DNA from: Acidobacteriota bacterium
GTDB taxonomy: Bacteria; Acidobacteriota; Vicinamibacteria; Vicinamibacterales; UBA8438
Direction of reading: 5' to 3'
DNA length: 6,678 bases
NCBI GenBank assembly: GCA_011523485.1
Contig: WTGR01000551.1
Span: 1 to 6,678 of the forward strand
Part shown: positions 1 through 6,603 of the stretch, in pieces
Position numbering within the stretch: the first letter of the stretch is position 1
Layout: the number at the start of each line of letters is the position of its first letter
The notes under the pieces: generated by a model
What the model was told of the DNA's origin: nothing
The model's input: only the letters and a program-made list of their open reading frames with translations
Database searches by the model: none
Translations under genes and position numbers: made by a program

Positions 1-14
1 CAGAGACAGAGGGT

Positions 15-206
15 TCAAGCCGCTCTACTTTGAAGTTCTATGGGACAGCAGTGCTCGACACTCACTGGGGCACCCTGCGACGCCGGTTGCCTGCTAACCA
101 CCACCCACACGAGGACGCCGGCCGCCACGATCATGGAAATGGAGGCCATCTTGTCCAGCCATCCATCCCATCCACCACCACCACCACGCCGAGACTGTTG
201 CGACAA
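15..206 (-). CDS. Possible small single-span membrane protein, perhaps a truncated gene
   Basis: A 63-codon frame opens with TTG at 206, 6 nt after a perfect AGGAGG (213-218), and starts 45 nt after the VWFA stop. It reads SQQSRR, a five-glycine run, then WDGWLDKMAS and a hydrophobic segment (ISMIVAAGVLVWVVV, residues about 23-37), then a short tail with a CC pair and a stop. By my count 25 of 28 codons in the stretch from CTG (WLD) to CAG (PASQ) end in G or C, as expected for a gene here, but only 8 of the last 19 and 6 of the first 16 do. The WLDKMAS plus hydrophobic helix resembles the N-terminal anchor of thioredoxin-like or redoxin proteins, but no thioredoxin domain follows in any frame before the window ends. 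It may be a short genuine protein, the remnant of a longer one, or chance. An internal ATG at 149 is an alternative start with a poor ribosome site. Confidence 0.4.
   Translation of the reverse strand: MSQQSRRGGGGGWDGWLDKMASISMIVAAGVLVWVVVSRQPASQGAPVSVEHCCPIELQSRAA
172..186. repeat. (CCA)5 microsatellite
   Basis: Five CCA units in a row on the plus strand, next to a related CCATCCATCCCATCC stretch at 159-173. On the minus strand this gives GGT/GGA codons, the glycine run of the possible small protein. Changes in unit number would alter glycine count and not frame. Confidence 0.8.
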
Positions 207-212
207 CGGACA

Positions 213-218
213 CCTCCT
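213..218 (-). promoter_or_regulatory. Strong Shine-Dalgarno site before a TTG codon
   Basis: AGGAGG on the minus strand is 6 nt before the TTG at 206. It is the main reason for proposing that the short frame downstream of the VWFA gene is translated. Confidence 0.5.
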
Positions 219-251
219 GGATTTCTGAATCGCGATGACCAAGGGTTCGAG

Positions 252-2339
252 TCACTGCACGACGATGATCGGCGCTTGCCAGAACGCGACCTTCTGCCCC
301 ATGGGGTCGAGTACGGTCACTTGACATCGAAACCGTCCGCTCGGCAGCGTGTCGAGCGGAACTTCGAAATGCAACGGCAGCACCCACGGTCTCCGCTCGG
401 TTCCACGAGTCACAATCAACGGCATCGTCTCGAGAACGACCTTGTCGTCACGATACAGTGCGACGAAGGCAGCGAGAGGCCCCGTCTCGTTCCCGCTCCG
501 GCGCCGATGGGCCTCGAGCAGGACGTGCAAGTCCCGCGCGCCACGAAATACGCGCGTCACGCTGGGAATCACTTTGCGGCCGTCGTGAACAAGCGGACTG
601 GCATTCCACTGCGAGCCCGGTCCGACGCGGTGCAGTTCGTCGCCCAGCCAAGACTCCTGGCTGCCGAGCACGACCGAGCTCAACGGAACGAGACGCTCTT
701 CCCGCTCCAGATTCGGTACCGTGAATGCCGTCTCGTACGTGCCGAGGACTCCTGTCACTGCGTCTCGGGCCACGATCCTGATCACGTAGTCGTCCGGCAA
801 CAACGTGAACCCGGTTTCGTACAGAAGCGGTTGCGCAGCAAGCCGAGACGCGGTATCGTCCGGCAACTTGACGTCCAACTTGTCCCGAAGATTCTGAATC
901 GTCACCCCGTGGGCGGTTCTCACCTCCGCGAGCACGTCGAGCTCCAATCGAGACCGTCCACGGCGCGTGAACTCGAATTCGCCGCCGCGGAACTTGATGA
1001 AGACCGAGACGTAATACTCGGCGCTGTTGAGCTGGAAGTAATTCAACTCCAGCGCCATGGTCAGATCCGTGACCGGATTCGCAGACATCAGCGCTTCTTC
1101 GAGTTGGCGTTCCCTGTCGGCGTCCGTGAAGTTCGCGAACGATTTCTCGCCGAAATAGACCTGTTGATAGTCCAGCTCCGCGGCGAGGTCTCGCTTCAAG
1201 GCGATGCGGACACGGCGGGCGCGACCGTCTCGCTCAGTGTGGGTGCTGTAGTACGCGAGCACATAGTAACTGACCACCCCCTGGGTGACGCGGGCAATCG
1301 CCGGACCGAGATCGTTGTCGTCGAACCTTGCAGTTCCACCGGTCTCTTCCGCCAGCGCGTGGAGAACATCCTGAGATCGGCGAAAGTTCCGCAGCGACGT
1401 CGCGGCGGACAGCCCGGAGAACAGGGCCTCGCCTCCCGGGGACGGCGTACCGGCGTCCCCCAGCGGGGCGAGCGCCACGAGTCCCCGCGCATCGACGGGA
1501 TTGATCGTGACGTTCGCCAGCACCGCCGCATTCGCGGTCGCGCGGAACTGCGCCTGATTCGCCGAACCGTTGATCGCGAGGCCGCTACCGAAGTAGACGA
1601 GCGTCGTCCGCCGGGCCCGCTCGGCGAGCATCGTCACGGCCGTCTGCAACGCCGACAACTGCCGATTCGTGTTGAACAAGTTGAATTCGACGTCGTTTTG
1701 GCCGAAGACACCAAGCCCCGGGGCAGTGTCGAACGACTCGACGCCACGCCCACGGTCTCCGTGGATGAGCGTCTCGATTTCACGTCGCAACCGTTCACGA
1801 TCGTCGGTGAAATCCTGTCGAAGGCGCACGACTCCGCGCTGAAACGTCATGAGCGCCACGAGATCCGGAGGCTCCATGTGTTGCTCGAGAAACGTCAAGG
1901 CGCCCCGATAGGCGCGTAGCCCGTCCATTGGAAGCAGCGCCGACAAATCGAAGTACAGCACTACGAATCGACGGGGTCGCGGCGCAGCCCCAGCCGGCGA
2001 GAGCGCAGGCCGATTGGGTGGCTCACGAACTTCACGTGTTGCCGGTGCGGGTATGGACGACGACACGCTCGCACGAGGGACGGGAACGCCGGACGAGAGC
2101 CGATGGAACTCGACGAACGCGATCTCCTGTGGATCCCCGTCTTCGGTGACGGCGAAATCGTGGGTTGTCAGCCCCTCGATCGGCATGCCGTCACCGTTCG
2201 TAACGCTGACCGTGCGCACCATCATCACAGTTCCGCTCCGGAAGACCTGTATGCCGTGCTCTTCCGGGAGCTGCCCGGCGAACACCGAGACCTGCAGGGC
2301 GAGGAGGAGCGCGCAGGTACACCTGGACGAAAGACTCAT
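252..2339 (-). CDS. Exported VWFA-related protein (TIGR03436-type, Acidobacteria)
   Basis: A 695-residue protein with a signal peptide at about 1-22 (cleavage near FAG|QLPEE). Residues about 30-80 form a small beta domain typical of the family (VRTVSVTNGDGMPIEGLTTHDFAVTEDG). The VWFA-related domain covers about 122-397: RRFVVLYFDLSALLPMDGLR (123-142), PPDLVALMTF (157-166), LRQDFTDDRERL (173-184), RTTLVYFGSGL (244-254), NPVDARGLVALAPLGDAG (280-297), ALAEETGGTARFDDNDLG (328-345) and YYVLAYYSTHTERDGRARRVRI (358-379). The metal site is degenerate: D131 and S133 fit DxSxS but the third position is L135. Residues about 400-545 and 590-695 are beta-rich modules (for example TGFTLLPDDYVIRI, RVFRGARDLHVLLEA) resembling Ig-like domains. 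GGAGG lies 4 nt before the ATG. It follows the receptor gene by 20 nt. Its role is unknown; VWFA folds usually bind proteins, so a partner of the receptor or an envelope scaffold is possible but only inferred. Confidence 0.93.
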   Translation of the reverse strand: MSLSSRCTCALLLALQVSVFAGQLPEEHGIQVFRSGTVMMVRTVSVTNGDGMPIEGLTTHDFAVTEDGDPQEIAFVEFHRLSSGVPVPRASVSSSIPAPATREVREPPNRPALSPAGAAPRPRRFVVLYFDLSALLPMDGLRAYRGALTFLEQHMEPPDLVALMTFQRGVVRLRQDFTDDRERLRREIETLIHGDRGRGVESFDTAPGLGVFGQNDVEFNLFNTNRQLSALQTAVTMLAERARRTTLVYFGSGLAINGSANQAQFRATANAAVLANVTINPVDARGLVALAPLGDAGTPSPGGEALFSGLSAATSLRNFRRSQDVLHALAEETGGTARFDDNDLGPAIARVTQGVVSYYVLAYYSTHTERDGRARRVRIALKRDLAAELDYQQVYFGEKSFANFTDADRERQLEEALMSANPVTDLTMALELNYFQLNSAEYYVSVFIKFRGGEFEFTRRGRSRLELDVLAEVRTAHGVTIQNLRDKLDVKLPDDTASRLAAQPLLYETGFTLLPDDYVIRIVARDAVTGVLGTYETAFTVPNLEREERLVPLSSVVLGSQESWLGDELHRVGPGSQWNASPLVHDGRKVIPSVTRVFRGARDLHVLLEAHRRRSGNETGPLAAFVALYRDDKVVLETMPLIVTRGTERRPWVLPLHFEVPLDTLPSGRFRCQVTVLDPMGQKVAFWQAPIIVVQ

Positions 2340-2359
2340 CTGTCCTCCGGCGTCATGGG

Positions 2360-5300
2360 TCAGAACCCGACGTGCAGACTCATCCGGACTGTGCGCATCG
2401 CATTTGCGAGCACCGGGTACCCGAACAGCGGGGTGTTCACGACCGTGTTCACGGCGGCGTACGTCACGCGGTTTAGCACATTCGACGCCTCAAGCCGCCA
2501 ATCCACCGTGAACCGGTCGCCCCAGGACAATGACCGGCCAATGCCGGCGGTCAGTTCGAACTGCGCAGGACCGCTGACGGAGTGCCGCCCGGCCGTTCCC
2601 CAGCGCCCGGCCTCGGGCGCGGTGTAGGCGGCGGGGTTCAGGAACGCGGCACGCGGTGCGTCTGTACGTACGGTGTCGATCCGGTTCGCGCGAATGGTGC
2701 CGCTCACCGCCGTCCCCGGGACCGGAGCGAGATAGACCGGAGTCAGGGGGAGGCCACTGCCCACCGTGAGCTGGCCGGTGAACATCCAGCCGCTGAACAG
2801 GAACTCCACCAACCTTTCACCCAGCGCCGTACGGGCGGCGCCGGGGGCGTACTCGAACTCCGCGGTCACCGTGTGACGCCGATCGAAACGCGACCGCCCA
2901 TGCTCGGCGGTGAGATTCAGCCAGTCCTGTGCGATGGTTGCGCCCTGCAGACTCGGTCCACCGAACGTGACGCCGTCGTCGACCGCTTTGGCCAAGGTGT
3001 ATTCCACGCTCGCCGCCAGGCCGCTACGGAGCCGTCGACGCACGGCCAGTTGACCAGCGTGTCGCCGGGAACTTCCATCGGATTCCAAATACACGAAACC
3101 CGCCGGACAGCCCAGGCACGGATTCGACGCACCAGGCGGAAAGGTGTTGGGAAGCGACTGCCGCATCAACCGGCTACCCTCGATGCCGGTGTACGACGTC
3201 ACGAAGGTCAACGACCATGGCAGGTCGTACTGCAACGACGCCCGCCAAATCCTCGCGAGCCCGGCGCGGAGCTCCGGATCGACCGCGTACGTGTTCGAGG
3301 TGACGCCGCGCCCGGCAGGGAATCCGCTGGCCAGCGTCAACCTCGTGACAGCGCTTCGTTCGACGTTGACCGTCGTCGACAACGGTGGTTGGTGCGCCAG
3401 CAACGCCGCCAGCGATCCATAGAACGACGCGTCGAGGTAGTGCCCGTAGCTCGCACGAACGATGAGCGAGGACCCGTCCCGTGGCCGCCATGCCAGACCG
3501 AGGCGCGGCTGGAAACCCGACCGATCGCTGCGAACGAGCGCCCTCCCGTACCGTCGGCCGGTGAGCGACCCGACGGGTTCTTCCGCCGTCACGGGAACCG
3601 CAGCGATGAAGCCCGGGACGATATCGAGATTGACGAGCCGATCGAGGCGCTCGGTCAGCGGCGCCGCATACTCCCAACGGACCCCGGCGACGACCGTCAG
3701 CCCGGACGCCAGTCTCCAGTCGTCATTGAGGAATGCATGGAACGAGCGCCCTCGGAACGACCGGTCCGCGTCGCCGAATGCCACCGAGCTGGCCGCGGGG
3801 AAACCAAGGAGGAAATCCGCCAAATCCAAGCCGGTGGCGACACCCGTAAAGAGAAACCGACCGCGCGCGTCCGGCTGGCCGACGCTGGTTGTCAGGTGCC
3901 GGTTGAAGCCGGCGCCGAACCTGAGACTGTGGCGACTCCGACTTGAGAGCCCCATGTCGACGGACCATGCGTGAGTCGTGTCCCTCGACGTCGAGTACGC
4001 GGCGTCGGTCAAGGTCGCAAGCCCTCCCGAGAACTCCAGCGTCGGTGGACCCCAGTTCTCAGGATCCTGATTGTTGCCCACGATCCCGGCGTTTGCGGAC
4101 ACGTTTGCGACGTTCGCAAAGTGCGGGAGGACGTCGTTCGCCAGTCGTGAGAACCGGTATCCGATGCCGAGCCGGGCGCGGTAGGGCGCCTGGTTCGACC
4201 ATCGGATGCGCGCGTCGAGCGCCGCCCCCCTGCGGCTCGGATTGAACCCGAACAGGGTCGTGTCGTCCGACGTCGTTCGCCGATACGAGAACTGTGCAGC
4301 CAGCAGGTTCCGCGCATCGAGCGCCTGGGACAGACGCGTCTGCACACGGCTCCTCCTCTCGGACGTCACGACCGGCGTCTGGAAATTGTGCAGAACGCCG
4401 GCTCCGAGATTCGGCTTCGGGTACCAGGCCAGCAGCGCCTCCGCCTGTGGACTGATGCGGTTCGCAGGTATCGTCGCCGACTCGAACGGCTGGCCTGTAA
4501 CGGGATCGGATATCTGAACGCTTCGTCCCGACGCGCCCCGGGTATCCGAGAAGTTGCCCCGGCGCTCCTTCAGCGTCGGCACCAACCCCGAGTGTGTACG
4601 GACGAGATCGTCCACGATCCGTTCGCCGCTCATGAACAGATAGCCGTCGCGACTCGTCCCGGGCAGGCGAAATGGCCTCCCGAATGTAGCGTCGAAATCG
4701 AGATCGACGTAGCTCGGCCTTGGCGAGGGCTTCGGCGAGAACGAGAACGGCCGTGCATCCCATGCGGAAGTCCCGCCCAGGATGCTGAAACTGCCGGTAT
4801 GTACCGACTCGGTATCCGGCCGATTGTTGCCGAAGGCGCTCGGTTGCGCGAACGGCGACGCCAACCCATCGTGGATGCTCCCGGTGATCACCAGAGCGTC
4901 AGCCAAGCCGAACCTCGCCGTCCCCGCGTCTTCGATCGGTTCCTGGTCCACGCTCTGCCCTGACGGCGGTGTCGTACTCGCACTCCCGGCGCGAGCCGAT
5001 GGCAACGGATGGGGCGACCGCTCGTCGCCGGCTGCCCCTGTCCGCTCATGGACCAAGGCCGAGACCGACAACATGCTGATGCGCCATGTCAGTGCCGGTG
5101 CGCCCCGCTCCACGAGTACGCTTCTGCTGCCTGGCGCAAAGCCCAACGCGCGAACTCGAAGCGTCCAGCGCCCTTCGGAGAGCCCGACAAACCGGTACAC
5201 ACCTTCCCGGTCGGTGACCGTTTCAAGGTACTGTTGCTCACGCGTGGCCGTCACAATCGCTCCGGGAACGGGAATGTCGCCGAAGACGACGCGTCCTTCT

Positions 5301-5392
5301 TGCCGGAGGGCGGACAGAGTCTGCGCCGCTGCGCTGGCGGCGGACGAAAGCACACCGACCACCAGCCACGCCGCCAAGGTGCACAACGACAT
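2360..5392 (-). CDS. TonB-dependent-receptor-like outer-membrane protein with N-terminal carboxypeptidase-regulatory domain (Oar-like)
   Basis: Predicted 1010-residue outer-membrane beta-barrel. Residues 1-23 form a signal peptide ending in A-rich sequence before Q24. Residues about 30-110 are a CarboxypepD_reg beta-sandwich (RVVFGDIPVPGAIVTAT, then TVTDREGVYRFVGLSEGRWTLRV). A Pro/Ser/Thr-rich linker (about 120-155) leads to ADALVITGS and SPFAQPSAFGNNR (about 164-191), then DARPFSF (212-218), FGRPFRLPG, VPTLKERRGNFSD, DPVTGQPF and IPANRI. These blocks mark an acidobacterial receptor subfamily. The rest is typical barrel sequence, including RSRFDRRHTVTAEFEY (about 833-848), and ends in Phe as outer-membrane proteins do. 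I see no canonical plug between the regulatory domain and the barrel. C759 and C762 are the only mature cysteines. The ATG at 5392 is preferred to a TTG at 5407 because GGAG lies 9 nt before it. The signal peptide lacks basic residues at its start. The stop is 20 nt before the VWFA gene, so both are probably one transcript. Substrate unknown. Confidence 0.93.
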   Translation of the reverse strand: MSLCTLAAWLVVGVLSSAASAAAQTLSALRQEGRVVFGDIPVPGAIVTATREQQYLETVTDREGVYRFVGLSEGRWTLRVRALGFAPGSRSVLVERGAPALTWRISMLSVSALVHERTGAAGDERSPHPLPSARAGSASTTPPSGQSVDQEPIEDAGTARFGLADALVITGSIHDGLASPFAQPSAFGNNRPDTESVHTGSFSILGGTSAWDARPFSFSPKPSPRPSYVDLDFDATFGRPFRLPGTSRDGYLFMSGERIVDDLVRTHSGLVPTLKERRGNFSDTRGASGRSVQISDPVTGQPFESATIPANRISPQAEALLAWYPKPNLGAGVLHNFQTPVVTSERRSRVQTRLSQALDARNLLAAQFSYRRTTSDDTTLFGFNPSRRGAALDARIRWSNQAPYRARLGIGYRFSRLANDVLPHFANVANVSANAGIVGNNQDPENWGPPTLEFSGGLATLTDAAYSTSRDTTHAWSVDMGLSSRSRHSLRFGAGFNRHLTTSVGQPDARGRFLFTGVATGLDLADFLLGFPAASSVAFGDADRSFRGRSFHAFLNDDWRLASGLTVVAGVRWEYAAPLTERLDRLVNLDIVPGFIAAVPVTAEEPVGSLTGRRYGRALVRSDRSGFQPRLGLAWRPRDGSSLIVRASYGHYLDASFYGSLAALLAHQPPLSTTVNVERSAVTRLTLASGFPAGRGVTSNTYAVDPELRAGLARIWRASLQYDLPWSLTFVTSYTGIEGSRLMRQSLPNTFPPGASNPCLGCPAGFVYLESDGSSRRHAGQLAVRRRLRSGLAASVEYTLAKAVDDGVTFGGPSLQGATIAQDWLNLTAEHGRSRFDRRHTVTAEFEYAPGAARTALGERLVEFLFSGWMFTGQLTVGSGLPLTPVYLAPVPGTAVSGTIRANRIDTVRTDAPRAAFLNPAAYTAPEAGRWGTAGRHSVSGPAQFELTAGIGRSLSWGDRFTVDWRLEASNVLNRVTYAAVNTVVNTPLFGYPVLANAMRTVRMSLHVGF

Positions 5393-5489
5393 CGTGTAGG
5401 GCTCCAACCGCCTGCAGCCGACTGCGGCCAGAAGCTGCGCCGCAGGAGTTCTCGTCAGCGAAGACTCCCAACGCGACTGTCAGTTCGTG
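5393..5489 (-). other. Gap between the DUF3738 and receptor genes, with small inverted repeats
   Basis: These 97 nt contain no gene. Two small dyads are seen: CTGCG-C-CGCAG (5435-5445) and a hairpin at 5410-5428 (minus strand GCC GCAG, loop TCGG, CTGC, one bulged A, GGC) that ends 4 nt before the GGAG ribosome site of the receptor gene. There is no T-run, so neither looks like an intrinsic terminator. I see no convincing -35/-10 pair. The gap could allow read-through, or could hold a promoter not recognisable by E. coli-like consensus. Confidence 0.45.
5402..5405 (-). promoter_or_regulatory. Probable ribosome binding site of the receptor gene
   Basis: GGAG on the minus strand lies 9 nt before the ATG at 5392. 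An in-frame TTG at 5407 overlaps this region and has no good site of its own, so the ATG is the better start. Spacing is slightly long, which leaves some doubt. Confidence 0.55.
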
Positions 5490-6452
5490 CTAGTTCGGGG
5501 TCGGACGCTCCACATGCTCGATGACCAGTACCTCGACCGGCCCCGTGCGCGACTCCAGTGCAAGTCCCAACTGCTCCTCCAGGGCCACGAACACGGACAG
5601 TCCACCGAGAGACGCCTCGCCGCTAGGCGCAGCGAAGTCATCTCCCGCGAATTGCCCTTCCAGCGAATCGCTATATGTAACCTCGATTCGAAATCGACCG
5701 TCGACCCCGGTCTCGTCTTCAACGATACGTCCAACGTCGGGACGCAAGTACCCCGCGAGGTCGGACATCGTTGCCGCATCGGAAATCATGGTAATGACGC
5801 CGCTCCCCAAAACGAGTTGGAGCCCACAGTACGGACCGGTCGGCTCTTCTCTGCGAAGACCTTCTCTGCGCCGTTGTTCATACTGCGCGTCACAGTCCAC
5901 GCCGGACGGTCGAACTCGCTCGCTGAACGTCTCGGGTCGGCTCACCACCAGTGCGTAGTGCGGAAGCTCCCAAAGTCCTCTGCTGACACGCAAGCGAAAT
6001 CGTTCCGCCAGCAGACGTTGCAACATCGGTCTGAATCGGCTCCGATCGGCCGGCGAGGCCGTCCGCCGGCCTGTTCGATTCGCAATCTCCAGCTCGGAAC
6101 CAGGGTCACTGTCAAAGACCGCCGCAATGTCGAAACGGTCGGAATCAATCCAGTCGGGCCCACCCACGATCCGCTGAAAATCGACTCCGTACGCGGTCCG
6201 AACCAGGTTCTTGACCGACATGTTCCGCGCGTCGAACCGACCTGGAGACAGATTGGCCGACATGTCGCCGTCGGACAGATTCGGCTTGACGGACGCGACG
6301 AGAAACGCCGGACCGTCAGTCCCTTGCGGCTCGGCCAGGATCGTGGGTGTCAGAATCGGGACGACAAGAGCGGTGACTACCAGAATGGGCGTCAGCGCTT
6401 CTTTCGTCGCACGGCCGCGAATACGGTCGATACTGCTTGCCACAACATCCAT
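5490..6452 (-). CDS. DUF3738 / TIGR03435-family membrane-anchored or secreted protein
   Basis: The 320-residue product matches the TIGR03435 (DUF3738) family along its whole mature length; the family's biochemical role is unknown. After a basic N-terminus (R10, R12, R14, K17) a hydrophobic stretch at about 20-40 acts as a signal peptide or anchor, with a possible cleavage after A40. Family hallmarks follow in order: FLVASVKPN (50-58), the GRF-ARNMSVKNLVRTAYGV block (71-90), GGPDWIDSDRFDIAA (97-111), MLQRLLAERFRLRVSR (143-158), LPHYALVVSRPE (163-174), PYCG (207-210), VEDETGVDGRFRIEVTY (244-260), LEEQLGLALE (291-300) and the C-terminal EVLVIEHVERPTPN. C187 and C209 could form a disulphide. Many relatives carry an N-terminal BlaR1-like M56 peptidase; this one has none. 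The start at 6452 is chosen because AAGGAGG lies 7 nt upstream; the frame is open further upstream, but that extension is Arg-rich and unlike the family. Identity is strong, function unknown. Confidence 0.92.
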   Translation of the reverse strand: MDVVASSIDRIRGRATKEALTPILVVTALVVPILTPTILAEPQGTDGPAFLVASVKPNLSDGDMSANLSPGRFDARNMSVKNLVRTAYGVDFQRIVGGPDWIDSDRFDIAAVFDSDPGSELEIANRTGRRTASPADRSRFRPMLQRLLAERFRLRVSRGLWELPHYALVVSRPETFSERVRPSGVDCDAQYEQRRREGLRREEPTGPYCGLQLVLGSGVITMISDAATMSDLAGYLRPDVGRIVEDETGVDGRFRIEVTYSDSLEGQFAGDDFAAPSGEASLGGLSVFVALEEQLGLALESRTGPVEVLVIEHVERPTPN

Positions 6453-6459
6453 GCTCCGT

Positions 6460-6466
6460 CCTCCTT
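6460..6466 (-). promoter_or_regulatory. Shine-Dalgarno site of the DUF3738 gene
   Basis: On the minus strand AAGGAGG stands 7 nt before the ATG at 6452. It decides the start: the frame stays open up to the window edge, with an ATG at 6650, but no comparable site precedes that codon, and the added 66 residues would bury the signal peptide behind an Arg-rich tail. Confidence 0.85.
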
Positions 6467-6547
6467 CAACTCTTCGCGGCTGGCCCCCGATGGCTGAGCA
6501 TCTCCATCGCCGCCGCTGGCGCGCTGCATCACGTCTCTCGCCAGTCT

Positions 6548-6587
6548 CGCACACCTGCTGCGCAGGGCGCACACAGGCTGCGCGCCG
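6548..6587. repeat. Two imperfect 20-bp tandem copies
   Basis: The plus strand reads CGCACACCTGCTGCGCAGGG (6548-6567) then CGCACACAGGCTGCGCGCCG (6568-6587). By my count 15 of 20 positions agree, including the blocks CGCACAC and CTGCGC. The first copy also contains the palindrome CTGCGCAG at 6558-6565. Such spacing of about two helical turns could suit a DNA-binding protein, but no known operator is recognised. Confidence 0.5.
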
Positions 6588-6603
6588 AGAATCGGCGCCA
6601 GCC
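6576..6603 (-). other. Stable hairpin upstream of the DUF3738 gene
   Basis: On the minus strand GGCTG GCGCCGA, loop TTC, TCGGCGC, one bulged G, CAGCC gives twelve base pairs with a single bulge. No T-run follows on either strand, so it does not look like a Rho-independent terminator. It could form in a 5' leader RNA or be chance in GC-rich DNA. It overlaps the second tandem 20-bp copy. Confidence 0.5.

Noticed and set aside
40..228. A 62-codon plus-strand frame at the left edge.
   Set aside because: Contains a translated CCA microsatellite and no ribosome site or known motif; it is opposite the possible small minus-strand gene.
30..1919. A 629-codon open frame on the plus strand, antisense to the VWFA gene.
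   Set aside because: It is rich in Arg, Glu, His and Val as expected of the complement of GC-rich coding DNA, has no recognisable domain, and the opposite strand encodes a clear family member.
2336..2356. A tiny ATG-to-TGA frame between the receptor and VWFA genes.
   Set aside because: Only six codons, overlapping the ribosome site and start of the VWFA gene; nothing supports a leader peptide.
2582..3946. A 454-codon plus-strand frame antisense to the receptor gene.
   Set aside because: Same composition artefact; low-complexity Arg-rich sequence with no motif, opposite a convincing beta-barrel protein.
6576..6603. Intrinsic terminator or integron attC site.
   Set aside because: No T-run follows the hairpin on either strand, and the attC core motifs (GTTRRRY and RYYYAAC) do not flank it.
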